64,000 bases of DNA from Acidobacteriota bacterium (GTDB lineage: Bacteria > Acidobacteriota > Thermoanaerobaculia > Multivoradales > JBCCEF01), in assembly GCA_039030395.1 (NCBI GenBank), contig JBCCEF010000018.1:38593-102592 (forward strand), read 5' to 3'. The stretch's first letter is position 1, and each line of letters begins with the position of its first letter. This document shows positions 25,051 to 33,465 of the stretch, one piece after another. The notes beneath the pieces are model-generated. The model did not search any database and was not told the DNA's origin. It saw only the letters and a program-made list of their open reading frames with translations. A program made the position numbers and the translations under genes.

Positions 25051-28000
25051 GATCCGCCGCTCGAGAACACGGTCCAAGTCATCAGCGGACAGACCCGCCA
25101 AGGGGAAGTCCGCCGGAACTAGGCAAGGCACCTGCGGCGGCTCGGCGACCCAAGCCTGCAACCGACTGACCATCTCATCGCCCAGCGCACGCACGGTCTC
25201 CGCGCGGTACCGACTAGAACTGTAGTTCCAGGTCAACCGCAGACGGCCGTCGAAGACGGCAGCATCCACCTCGAAGGCGTACCGCCGCTCTTCCCGTGGC
25301 GAGCGCACGGGGCCCGTATCGCCGGATGTCGGACTGAAGGGACCCTCCTCCGGCAGGAGTCCGTCGAGACGACCGAGATAGTTGAATAGCACCGAGCCGG
25401 CGGCGGCCTTTCCCGCCGCCGTCCACCAGCCCGGTCCGCTCCCTTCGGCCGCAGCCTGTCGCAGCCCCTGCTTGACCCGCCGAAGGACGTCGAGGGTATC
25501 GCCGCTCTCAAGGTAGTCGAAGTCGAGGGGGTGGAGAGCGGTGAACCAACCCACGGTGCGGGAGAGATCGACCCCGTCGACGGGCAGATCGCGGCCGTGC
25601 CCTTCGACGTCGATGCGCATCCTTTCGGACGCCATCGTGTTGCCGGCGCCGTTCCCCTCGACCTTCCCTTGAGCCTGTTGGAAGGCGGCGACCAGGGTGG
25701 CCACCAGAAGTTCGTCGATGCCCGCCCGAGTCACCCGAGTCAACGTATCGAGCAAGGCGAGTGTAGCTTCCTCAGAGAGCTCCCAGACTTCTCGGACCGT
25801 CGAAGCTTCGAGTCGGTCACCTGCCGGAAAGTCCGCCGGATACGGTTCCTCGGCGAGTTCCCGATCGCGCCACAGACCGTCTTCGGCAGAAGTGTCGAAC
25901 TGCCGTTCTACCCGGCGGCTCCATTCGAGGAAGGAAGTGGTCTTCGGCGGCAGGATCGGTTCCTCGCCCCGCAGACGCGCCGCATAGGCGGTCGTCAGAT
26001 CCTCTAGCAAGACGCGCCAGGAATAACCGTCGACCACCAGATGGTGAGCGGTGAGAAGGAGCCGTTCGGAACCGTCGCCGAAGCGGAAGAGACCGACCCC
26101 AACCAGTGGGCCCGAGACGAGGTCCAGGCTCTCCTGCACCGCCTGCAGTCCTACCCGATAGCCGTCCGCCGCCGGTGACTCGAGCTCGAATACGGCGATC
26201 TGGGGAGGATTCGCAGAGGCCACGATGCGTACTGACCACCCCTCCTGCCCCTGTTCGAAACGGGCCCGGAGCCCATCGTGATGCGCCACCAGATCGGCCC
26301 AAGCGGCGCCCAGGACGGTGATGTCGAGAGCCTCGTGGACATCCAAGATCAGGGATTGGTTCCAGTGCTGTGGATCCGCCGTGGCGGTTTCGAAGAACCA
26401 TCGCTGGATCGGAGAGAGGGGGTACTCGCCCACCACCGCGCCCTGTTCCGCATGCCGTCCGGAGTCCCCATCGGGAGCCGTATCGGCGGCGGCGGCCAGC
26501 GCCGCCAGAGTGGGATGCCGGAAGATCGAACGCACGTCGAGTCGCAGCCCCGCCGCGGCGGCACGGGCCACGACCTGCAGGCTGGTGATGGAATCGCCGC
26601 CGAGGGAGAAGAAGTTGTCCCGGGGGCCGATCTTCTCCACTCCCAGGACCTCACTCCAAATCTCGGCCATATGGACCTCCGCCGAGGTCTCCAAGACACC
26701 TCCCGCGCCTTCACTCCGCGGCCCTTCGGGCTCCGGTAGAGCCTTGCGGTCGAGCTTTCCGTTGGGGGTCAGCGGCAGGGTGTCGAGGGCGACGTAGACC
26801 GCCGGAATCATGTGCTCCGGCAAGCTCTCCGCGAGGTGCCCGAGCAGCTCATCTTCATCCACTGGCGCGTCCCGGTAGGTCACATAGGCGACCAGTCGGG
26901 TTGACCCGCCATCCTCCGGCTGATGAGCGATCACGGCCGCTTCGCGAACCGAGGGATGCGCCGCCAGCGCCGCCTCGATCTCGCCCAGCTCGATGCGGAA
27001 GCCCCGAATCTTGACCTGTTGATCCATCCGGCTGAGATAGTCGAGATCGCCGTCGGGCAGCCTCCGGACCAGATCACCGCTGCGGTAGAGACGAGCGCCG
27101 GGATGAGTGCTATACGGGTCCGGTACAAAGCGCTCGGCGGTCAGCGCCGGGCGACCGAGGTAGCCCCAGGCCAGTGCCGGCCCCCCCACCCGCAGTTCAC
27201 CGGCCACTCCGATCGGTGCCAGGTCTTCCCAGCGGTCCACCACCGTCAGGGACAGATCTCGCTGGGCGAAGCCGATAGGGCTACGGTGACCGATCTCGAG
27301 ATCCGCCGGCACCAGCGGGCGGCTGGTCACGACCACCGTGGTTTCAGTGATGCCGTACATATTGACCAACCGAGGCCGCTCCAGGCCGAAGCACTCCGCC
27401 CACGGCTTCATCAAGGGCACTCCGAGGGTCTCCCCGCCGAAGATCACATCGCGCAGGGCGGGGGCCACGCCCCACTCCTCCCGCCGGGCGATGACCTCTG
27501 GAATGAGCGGCAAGAAGGCCGAAGGAGTCTGGTTGAGTATCGTGACCTGCTCCTCGTACAGCAGGCGGGCGAACTCCCGCGGCTGGCGGCTCGTCCAATA
27601 GGGCACCACCACCAAACGCCCGCCGTAGGTCAAAGCGCCCCACAGCTCCCAGACGGAAAAGTCGAACGCATAGGAGTGGAAGAGAGTCCAAACGTCCACC
27701 GCGTCGAAGGCAAAGTCCGGCCAGTTGGTCTCCAGCAGGCGCACCACGGCACGGTGCGACACCCCCACCCCCTTCGGCCGTCCCGTGGAGCCGGAGGTGT
27801 AAATGACATAGGCCAGCCGATCGGGGTCGCCGGGCGGAAGCTCCTTCACCCCCGCCAGCTCTTGCTCGCTGAAGGGCGTCGCGAGATCGATGACCGGCAG
27901 ATCCCCGTGCTCGTCCCGCAACCAGGCCCCCGCCTCTTCCCCGACGACGACCACCGCCACCAAGGAGGAATCGCTGACGATGAAGGCGAGGCGGTCCGCG

Positions 28001-31000
28001 GGGTAGGTTGGATCCAGCGGCACATAGGCGGCGCCGGCACGAAGAATCGCCAAGATGGCCACGGGCAAGTCGAGTCCCCGTTCCAAGGACAGCCCCACCC
28101 GATCCCCGGGGCGAACGCCGACGGCCAGCAACCGATGAGCCAGGCGCTCCGCTCGCTCCGCCAGGCGACCGTAGGACATCACCTCGCTGCCCCAGGTCAG
28201 AGCGATGGCGTCCGGAGTTTGGCTGGCGCACTGCGCGAACAGCTCGTGCAACGCGGCATCGCCGGCATAGGAGCCGGTATCCGAGCCGCTGTCGAGGCAT
28301 CGCGGACGGTCCGCCGCGATCAGTTCCCGGCGCTCCGCCGGCTCGAGAATCGGCAAGCGGGACAAGGGCAGCGATGGGTCCTCCAGGGCGGTCGTCAGAA
28401 GCTGCGCGAGATGCCCCCCGAGGCGCTCGACGGTCGAACGGTCGAACAACTCCTTGGAGTACCGGAAGGCCAGCGACACGGCATCGTCATCGCGCCGCGC
28501 CGCGTCGTTCGGGCGGACCTCCAGAGCCAGGTCGCCGACGGGGAAGCGATGACCTTCCGACAGCGGCTCCCGCGGTGAGGACGGTCGTGTCGCCACCAGC
28601 ACCTGGAAAGGCGCCGCGCGGTCTAGCTCATTCTGCGGGTCGATCAGCTCCAGCAAACGGTCGAAGGGCACGTCCCGGTGTTGGTAGGCGGCGCGGGCGG
28701 TCTCCCGGACCCGCTCCACCAATTCAGCGAACGCAAGAGCGCCGCTGAATTCGACGCGCAGGGCCAGCGGGTGGACGAGAGACCCGGTCGGAGCTTCCGG
28801 CTCAGCCCGATGGCTCTGGGCGTCGAGGAATCCCAGGAGCAGGTCGTTACGTCCGGAATAGCGTCCGAGCAGGGCGGAAAAGGCCGCCACGAGGACGGTG
28901 AACAGGGACGCCTCCCGCTCGTCGGCGAAGCGCCGCAGATCCCTTGCGACGGCCGGCGTCAAGTGCACTTCCAGCTCGCCGGCAATACGGCTCGCGGCAC
29001 CGCTTTGAGCCCCTCGAGGACGGTCCCAGGGCAGCTCCAAAGCCTGCGCGGCACCGGCCAGAGTGCGCTGCCAGAACAGGTCTGTCGAATTCGAGTCGGA
29101 AACCACCTGCAGGAACTCGGCCCGGGTCATCGAAGACAGCTCGCTGAAGGCCACGTCAGGGCCTGCGAGAACTTCATCGATCAAATGCAGCCATTCCGCC
29201 AGAAGACGCTCGGCCGACGAGCGATCGAACAGATCTGTGCTGTACTCGTAGGATCCGAAGAGTCCGTCCGGTCCCGCCAGCAGTCCCACCGTAAGATCGA
29301 ACTTGGCAGTTCCCGTTTCGGGTTCCAGAACCTCCACTTCGAAGCCCGGAACGCGCCCCGCCGGCGGCGTATTGTGCAGCCCGAACATCACCTGGAAGAT
29401 CGGCGTGTGGGCGAGGGAACGCTCCCCCACCAAATCGTCCACCAGCCGATCGAAGGGCGCCCCCTGGTGGGCATAGGCCTCGAGGGCATCGTCCCGCACC
29501 CGCGTCAGCAGTTGATCGAAGGAAGGATCGTCGGACAACTCCGCCCGCAGGACCAACGAGTTGACGAAGAACCCCACGATCCCTTCGAGTTCTGAGCGCT
29601 GGCGATTGGCCACCGGACTTCCGACGGCGAAAGCGTGCTGACCGCTGAGCCGCGCCAGCATCACCTCAAAGACCGCCAGCAGCGCCATGAAGAGGGTTGC
29701 GCCCTGTTTCCGAGCCGCTCCTTCGAGGGCGTCGACGGTGGCCGGGGCCAGCCCGAAGGTCAGGGTTTCCCCTCGAAAGCTCGGTTCGTCTGGACGCGGT
29801 CGGTCCGTCGGCAGGTCCAACACCGGGGGCAGCGGGCTCAACCGCTGACGCCAGAAGGCCATCTCCTTGTCGGCCTCGCCGGCTCCGCGTTGCCAGGCGG
29901 CATAGTCGACGTAGTGCACCGGCAGCGGCGGCAACGGCTCCGGATCGCCGGTCATGAAGGCGGCCAGTTCCCGGCGCAGCACGTTCCACGACCAACCGTC
30001 GGAAATGATGTGGTGGAGGGTGAGCTGGAACAGATGATCTTCCGCTGCCAGGCGAATCAGCAGCGCCCGTCCCAGGGGTGCCCGGCTGAGGTCGAAGGGC
30101 TGCCGAGCGTCTTCCGCTGCCAGCGCCAGCGCCCGGTCCAGCGGGTCGTCCTCACCGCCCTCAGCGCCCGCCAGGTCGATGCGGCGGAGGGGAAGGGTGG
30201 CTTGGGGCAAGATCTCCTGCCGCGCCCGGCCTTCTTCACCGACGAACCGGGTACGCAGAGATTCGTGGCGCTCCACCGCCGCCGCCAGCGCCTGGACCAG
30301 TCGATCCGCGTCGAGGGGACCGCGCAGGCGCAACGCTCCGGGCAGGTTGTAGGCGCCGCCGGTGCGATCGAAGTGGGCAAGAAACCACAAGCTCTGCTGA
30401 GCAAAGGAGAGGGGCAGGTCCGCGCTCCGATCAACCCGCGGAATGGTCACCGCGGCTTCCGGCTCGGAGCTCTCCGGCAGTTGCGCCGCCAGGCCGGCGA
30501 CGGTCGGGCTGGCGAACAGATGATCGAGGGGGATGGCGGTGCCTAGCCGGTCCTGCACCCTCGCCAACATGCGAGTGGCGATCAGCGAGTCGCCTCCAAG
30601 TTCAAAAAAATCGTCATAGCGCCCGACACCGCTGACGCCCAGAAGCTCTCCCCACAGCTCCGCCAGGGTCTCCTCCGTCGGCGTCTCCGGCACGGCGAAG
30701 GCGCGACCCAGATCCGGCCGCTGGTGGGCGATCGAAGGTTCCGACACCCGCTCGCCCGCGGTGGCGACGGAGGCGCTGCCTCCCACCCAGTAGCTCTGCC
30801 TTTCGAAGGGGTATCCCGGCAGCGCCACCCGGCGCGAGTCGCCGCCATGAACCGCCTTCCAGTTCGGCCGACATCCGGCGCCCCACAGCCGCCCCAGACT
30901 GGTGAGCATCACGGACCGGTCACTCTCGCTCCGCCGGGCGTGGCGCAGGGATGAAAGGACCGGCCGCTCGCCGCCGGCCGCTCCGCGAACCGTCGGATGG

Positions 31001-33465
31001 CGCCGGGCGAGGGCACCGAGGGCGTTGCCCGGGCCGACCTCCAGCAGCACCCCGTCGTGTTCCGCCAGGGCCGTCTCCAGTCCCGCCCCGAAGCGCACCG
31101 GCCGGCGAATCTGCCGCGCCCAGTAATCCGCCGCAGCAAGTTCTTCGGCAGAGATCCAACCGCCGGAAAGGTTCGAAACGAGGGGCACCCTCTCGCCCTC
31201 GGGGACTGCCAGATCCTGCAAGGCGAGGAAGCTGCGCAGCGCCTCCGCCGCCGGCTCCATCGAACGGCTGTGGAAGGCATGGGACGTGTGGAGCGGACGG
31301 ATGTCGATCCGTTCGCCGGCGAGCGCGGCGGCGAAGGCGGCGATTTCATCGTCCGGCCCGCTCACCACCACCGCCGCCGGACCGTTGACGGCGGCGATCT
31401 CGAGTGCCGTGCCGGCCAGGCGCTCCGCCACCGCCCCCTCGGCCAGGGCGACGGCGAGCATCGCACCGGACTCGCAGGCCTCCATCGCCCGGCCGCGCTC
31501 CACCACCATCCGGGCCGCTCCTTCGAACGGCAGATGGCCGGCGATCACCGCCGCGGCGATCTCGCCAATGGAGTGGCCGAGCACCGCCGCCGGGCGAATG
31601 CCCCAGCTCATCCACAGCCGCGCCAAGGCGTGCTCGACGGCGAACAGCGCCGGCTGGGCGTTGGCCGTGCGGCGCAGAACCTCGTCGTCCGCCTCGCCGA
31701 GGATCGCCTCGAGGTCGAAGGGCGCGCCGTCGCCGGAATCGCCCGCGGCGAAGGCCTCCGCCGCCCGGTCGATCCACCGGCGATAGACCGGCTCGGACTC
31801 GTACAGCTCCCGGCCCATACCGGCGTACTGGGAACCCTGGCCGGAGAACAGAAACACCACCGGCGGGTCGTCGCGGTCGCAGCGGAAGGTATGCCCTTGC
31901 CCCGCGCGCAGCGCGGCGGCCGCTTCCTCGCGCCCGGTGGCGACCACCGCTCGCCGTTCGGCCAGCGCCCGGCGGCCGACCTGCAGGGTGAAGGCGGCGC
32001 CGTTCGGGTCGAGGTCTTCGCGCGCCAGGAGGTGCTCCGCGAGGCGCTCCGCCGATGTCGCCAGGGCCGTTTCCGTTCGCGCCGAGAGCAACCAGAGCTG
32101 TTCCTGCTCCTGGACTGGGCGAGGTTCCGGCGCCGGCGCCTCCTCCAGCACCAGGTGGACGTTGGTGCCGCCGAAGCCGAAGGAACTCACCCCGGCGCGC
32201 AGCGGACCGTCGCTGGAGGTCCAGGGGCGCCGCTCCGTCGCCACCTCGAAGGGGCTGCCGGCGAAGTCGATCTTCGGGTTGGGCGTTTCGAAGTGCAGGC
32301 TCGGCGGGATTTCCCGGTGGCGGAGCATCAGCACTGTTTTGATCAAGCCGGAGACGCCGGCGGCGGCGTCCAGGTGGCCGATGTTCGACTTGACGGAGCC
32401 GAGGGCGCACGGCACGGAGCGGTCTCGGGCCTCGCCGAAGGCGCGGCTCAGGGCGGCGACTTCAATGGGGTCGCCCAGCTCGGTGCCGGTGCCGTGGGCC
32501 TCGACATAGGAGACCGTCGCCGGATCGACGTCCGCCGCCGCCAGGGCCTCGGCGATCACCCGCGCCTGCGCCCCCAGGGAAGGCGCCGTGAAGCCGACCT
32601 TGACGGAGCCGTCGTTGTTGGTCGCCGAGCCGCGGATCACCGCCAGCACCCGGTCGCCGTCGGCCAGAGCGTCCTCCAGCCGCCGCAGCACCACCATGCC
32701 GACGCCGTTGCCGAAAACCGTGCCGCGGCCGGCAGCGTCGAAGGGCCGGGTATGACCATCCGGCGAAGTGATGCCGCTCTCCTCGGAGAGGTAGCCGGCG
32801 TCGTGCGGCACCCGCACCGAAACGCCGCCGGCGAGGGCGATATCGGTCTCGTAGGCGAGCAGCGCTTGGCAGGCCAGATGCACCGCCACCAGCGAGGTCG
32901 AGCAAGCGGTGTGTACCGAGTATGCCGGCCCCTGAAGGTCGAGTTTGTAGGCCACCCGGGTGGCGAGAAAATCCGGCGAGTTGCCCATGAAGGCCGGGCC
33001 GGCAGAGGCAGAACTCACGAGCCCGCCCCCACCAGGGCCCCCATTCAGGGCGAGGTGCAAGAGGTACGAGCTGAGGGTCGAGCCGGCGAACACACCGATC
33101 GGGCCGTCGAAGGCCTTGGCGTCGTAGCCGGCGTTCTCCAGCGCCCACCAAGCGGTTTCGAGCAGCAGGCGCTGCTGCGGGTCGATCAGCGCCGCTTCGC
33201 CGGGTCCGTAGCCGAAGAAGCGGGCATCGAACTGGTCAATGTCTTCGAGCACGCTGCCCGCCTTGACGTAGCGCGGGTGCTCGATCAGCTCCTCAGGCAC
33301 CCCGGCGGCGCGCAGCTCGTCGTCATCGAAAAAGCGGATGGACTCGACGCCGCTGCGCAGATTGCGCCAAAATGCGCCCAGATCCGGCGCGCCCGGAAAG
33401 CGCCCCGCCATGCCGACAATGGCGACGCCGAAAAGATCTCCTTCGGCACGGTTCTCGCCTCTCAT
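20422..33465 (-). CDS. Hybrid PKS-NRPS, second synthetase
   Basis: The protein is about 4,347 residues. The start is taken at ATG 33465, which overlaps the stop of the upstream synthetase as ATGA and begins just before the ketosynthase motif VAIVGMAGRFPG. A longer upstream extension in the same frame has low-complexity Arg/Pro composition and was not used. Domains in order: KS (Cys near 188), AT (GHSIGE near 632), T (959), C (HHIISDG near 1151), a C-terminal half of a second C domain (about 1466-1626), A (P-loop near 1889), T (2289), E (HHLVVDG near 2476), C of DCL type (HHLILDG near 2939), A (3426), T (3817) and E (HHLAIDG near 4006). The AT has HAFH, which indicates malonyl-CoA. There is no ketoreductase in the PKS module. 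The protein ends in a short acidic tail after the E domain, which could dock to the DCL domain of the next protein. Confidence 0.95.
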   Translation of the reverse strand: MRGENRAEGDLFGVAIVGMAGRFPGAPDLGAFWRNLRSGVESIRFFDDDELRAAGVPEELIEHPRYVKAGSVLEDIDQFDARFFGYGPGEAALIDPQQRLLLETAWWALENAGYDAKAFDGPIGVFAGSTLSSYLLHLALNGGPGGGGLVSSASAGPAFMGNSPDFLATRVAYKLDLQGPAYSVHTACSTSLVAVHLACQALLAYETDIALAGGVSVRVPHDAGYLSEESGITSPDGHTRPFDAAGRGTVFGNGVGMVVLRRLEDALADGDRVLAVIRGSATNNDGSVKVGFTAPSLGAQARVIAEALAAADVDPATVSYVEAHGTGTELGDPIEVAALSRAFGEARDRSVPCALGSVKSNIGHLDAAAGVSGLIKTVLMLRHREIPPSLHFETPNPKIDFAGSPFEVATERRPWTSSDGPLRAGVSSFGFGGTNVHLVLEEAPAPEPRPVQEQEQLWLLSARTETALATSAERLAEHLLAREDLDPNGAAFTLQVGRRALAERRAVVATGREEAAAALRAGQGHTFRCDRDDPPVVFLFSGQGSQYAGMGRELYESEPVYRRWIDRAAEAFAAGDSGDGAPFDLEAILGEADDEVLRRTANAQPALFAVEHALARLWMSWGIRPAAVLGHSIGEIAAAVIAGHLPFEGAARMVVERGRAMEACESGAMLAVALAEGAVAERLAGTALEIAAVNGPAAVVVSGPDDEIAAFAAALAGERIDIRPLHTSHAFHSRSMEPAAEALRSFLALQDLAVPEGERVPLVSNLSGGWISAEELAAADYWARQIRRPVRFGAGLETALAEHDGVLLEVGPGNALGALARRHPTVRGAAGGERPVLSSLRHARRSESDRSVMLTSLGRLWGAGCRPNWKAVHGGDSRRVALPGYPFERQSYWVGGSASVATAGERVSEPSIAHQRPDLGRAFAVPETPTEETLAELWGELLGVSGVGRYDDFFELGGDSLIATRMLARVQDRLGTAIPLDHLFASPTVAGLAAQLPESSEPEAAVTIPRVDRSADLPLSFAQQSLWFLAHFDRTGGAYNLPGALRLRGPLDADRLVQALAAAVERHESLRTRFVGEEGRARQEILPQATLPLRRIDLAGAEGGEDDPLDRALALAAEDARQPFDLSRAPLGRALLIRLAAEDHLFQLTLHHIISDGWSWNVLRRELAAFMTGDPEPLPPLPVHYVDYAAWQRGAGEADKEMAFWRQRLSPLPPVLDLPTDRPRPDEPSFRGETLTFGLAPATVDALEGAARKQGATLFMALLAVFEVMLARLSGQHAFAVGSPVANRQRSELEGIVGFFVNSLVLRAELSDDPSFDQLLTRVRDDALEAYAHQGAPFDRLVDDLVGERSLAHTPIFQVMFGLHNTPPAGRVPGFEVEVLEPETGTAKFDLTVGLLAGPDGLFGSYEYSTDLFDRSSAERLLAEWLHLIDEVLAGPDVAFSELSSMTRAEFLQVVSDSNSTDLFWQRTLAGAAQALELPWDRPRGAQSGAASRIAGELEVHLTPAVARDLRRFADEREASLFTVLVAAFSALLGRYSGRNDLLLGFLDAQSHRAEPEAPTGSLVHPLALRVEFSGALAFAELVERVRETARAAYQHRDVPFDRLLELIDPQNELDRAAPFQVLVATRPSSPREPLSEGHRFPVGDLALEVRPNDAARRDDDAVSLAFRYSKELFDRSTVERLGGHLAQLLTTALEDPSLPLSRLPILEPAERRELIAADRPRCLDSGSDTGSYAGDAALHELFAQCASQTPDAIALTWGSEVMSYGRLAERAERLAHRLLAVGVRPGDRVGLSLERGLDLPVAILAILRAGAAYVPLDPTYPADRLAFIVSDSSLVAVVVVGEEAGAWLRDEHGDLPVIDLATPFSEQELAGVKELPPGDPDRLAYVIYTSGSTGRPKGVGVSHRAVVRLLETNWPDFAFDAVDVWTLFHSYAFDFSVWELWGALTYGGRLVVVPYWTSRQPREFARLLYEEQVTILNQTPSAFLPLIPEVIARREEWGVAPALRDVIFGGETLGVPLMKPWAECFGLERPRLVNMYGITETTVVVTSRPLVPADLEIGHRSPIGFAQRDLSLTVVDRWEDLAPIGVAGELRVGGPALAWGYLGRPALTAERFVPDPYSTHPGARLYRSGDLVRRLPDGDLDYLSRMDQQVKIRGFRIELGEIEAALAAHPSVREAAVIAHQPEDGGSTRLVAYVTYRDAPVDEDELLGHLAESLPEHMIPAVYVALDTLPLTPNGKLDRKALPEPEGPRSEGAGGVLETSAEVHMAEIWSEVLGVEKIGPRDNFFSLGGDSITSLQVVARAAAAGLRLDVRSIFRHPTLAALAAAADTAPDGDSGRHAEQGAVVGEYPLSPIQRWFFETATADPQHWNQSLILDVHEALDITVLGAAWADLVAHHDGLRARFEQGQEGWSVRIVASANPPQIAVFELESPAADGYRVGLQAVQESLDLVSGPLVGVGLFRFGDGSERLLLTAHHLVVDGYSWRVLLEDLTTAYAARLRGEEPILPPKTTSFLEWSRRVERQFDTSAEDGLWRDRELAEEPYPADFPAGDRLEASTVREVWELSEEATLALLDTLTRVTRAGIDELLVATLVAAFQQAQGKVEGNGAGNTMASERMRIDVEGHGRDLPVDGVDLSRTVGWFTALHPLDFDYLESGDTLDVLRRVKQGLRQAAAEGSGPGWWTAAGKAAAGSVLFNYLGRLDGLLPEEGPFSPTSGDTGPVRSPREERRYAFEVDAAVFDGRLRLTWNYSSSRYRAETVRALGDEMVSRLQAWVAEPPQVPCLVPADFPLAGLSADDLDRVLERRITPLDLYPLTPVQEGMLFHTLYQAGESGNEGVFVEQLTCELAGVLDLGRFQEAWSAVQERHPALATSFLWQGLDEPLQVVTEPHPAEVVVLEGEDENAFLAADRRRGLDLTQSPLQRWTLLRRADDSFLFVWTFHHLILDGWSAARVLAEVLEVYGGGAVEKLPPVAPFRGYLAWLAERDGGRDGEASSDFWRQELAGLQAPTPLGIDRTALQGRKGAGRGLAEIILPSELAGDLALAARRHQLTLATLLQAAWARLLSAYSGQREVVFGATVAGRPADLPGVESMVGLFINSLPVRLEVPATGNIVDWLTAVQERAVARRPHEHIALGRVQSLSGLPAGEPLYESLLVIENYPFDDSLREAGGLALGAPRFLEQTNEPLALMATPGEEFILRLAWDRARIPDDAGRRVLDHLRQVLEGLVDALAGNETESAAENDAVRPIDLDLLSSDERHRMLVEWNALAGEGYDASGLLQDRAEYWARETPDEIAVVGDGETMTYGALDRLANRLAWRLRDLGVGPDVAVGVSMERTPRLVAALHGILKAGGAYLPLDPAYPAERKATMMAQAEAPVLVTERSLAGSLEGPQNVLIEELTESDTGEAVTPFPCPATSENLAYVIYTSGSTGRPKGVMIPHRGVVNRLAYAPWVGHLRPGDRYIHKASLGFDVSVLEIFLPLYAGGRVVMARPGGHREPAYLAEVMRREGVHQGIFTPSLLRLLLDEEDFAGCDTLHSVVSGAEALPPELVERFYERTGAVLSNRYGPTEASIAASSWDCEPGAEEIRVPIGRPIARALLYVVDRQLRPLPPGVPGELVIGGPGLARGYLARPGLTAELFVPNPFPVPDSAGGERLYLTGDRVSIRADGAIEFLGRLDHQVKIRGHRVEPGEIEVALEDLDAVRRAVVIDRRDAAGTVRLVAYLEGEGAEPMAEELRQALDQRLPDYMVPAAFVVLGALPLNNNGKVDRSKLPDPSFDRADSGRSYVAPATPAEQALASVMEEVLGAERVGVEDDFFELGGDSILSIRVVSKARQVGYELNVRQIFEERTVRRLSGVAGEAAPEARAEQGPVTGEAPLTPVMARFFERPMPNPQWFNQALLLDLREAVPPDHLRRALAALVEHHDALRLRYERSDGEGRQWFGPVDEAALAFVTVDLGDVADEAANRRIAEHCAAAQGGLDLAAGPLVSAVYFTPQGGRPARLLLAVHHLAIDGFSWRVLAEDLETACRQLAKGEDLRLPLKTTSFKAWAEALHAAAIGGAFDDERDYWCQQVADAPGAEAGSEATGWGRVGEAEQVELRLSATDTAALVEEVPKAYDTGVDHAVLAAIGGVLQGDRPEPLRVALEGHGRDALAQVRRELDVSRTVGWFTTIFPVTFDLSGADGPLDRLVRVKETLRRVPTGGAGYGALRYLAGDRDGENELAVAPAPVLFNYLGRVVAEGSLLAPSGEDPGPTRDPAGSRRHDLDLDAVIEGDELVMRWRFHPEHRSEAEVRALAEAARADLRAMIEACRAPDVGGYTPSDFLDVELDQESLDSILAQVDGGTEDPGGER
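25060..30430 (-). other. NRPS module 4: C-half C-A(Thr-like)-T-E
   Basis: An intact LCL-type C domain is followed by an extra C-terminal C lobe, then A, T and E. The specificity residues read DFWNIGMVVK, the threonine code except for Val in place of His at position 331. The E domain has HHLVVDG, an EGHGR motif, VGWFT and FNYLG segments, so it should be active and produce a D-residue. Confidence 0.85.
28590..29085 (-). other. Truncated condensation domain (C-terminal lobe only)
   Basis: Between the complete C domain and the A domain of module 4 lies a segment starting at about DLFWQRTLAGAAQ and containing the later C motifs (PFDRLLELIDPQNEL, FQVLVATRP). The N-terminal lobe with HHxxxDG is missing. 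It closely resembles the corresponding lobe of the module 7 C domain, for example in sharing LELPWDRPR. It cannot be a complete catalytic C domain. Confidence 0.8.
30475..33465 (-). other. PKS module 3: KS-AT(malonyl)-T, non-reducing
   Basis: The KS has TACSTSL, HGTGT and a KSNIGH motif, so all catalytic residues are present. The AT carries GHSIGE and HAFH, consistent with malonyl-CoA. The AT is followed by a short linker and a carrier domain (GGDSL) with no KR, DH or ER. The unit should add an unreduced two-carbon beta-keto extension before handing over to the Thr-like NRPS module. Confidence 0.87.

Noticed and set aside
21034-25122. A 1362-codon open frame on the plus strand inside the second synthetase
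   Set aside because: It is a shadow of the real minus-strand gene caused by high GC content. Its translation is Arg/His/Gln-rich with no recognisable domain. The same holds for other long plus-strand frames such as 11684-14191 and 30997-33762.
28590-29085. A second functional condensation domain in module 4
   Set aside because: The N-terminal lobe with the catalytic HHxxxDG is absent.
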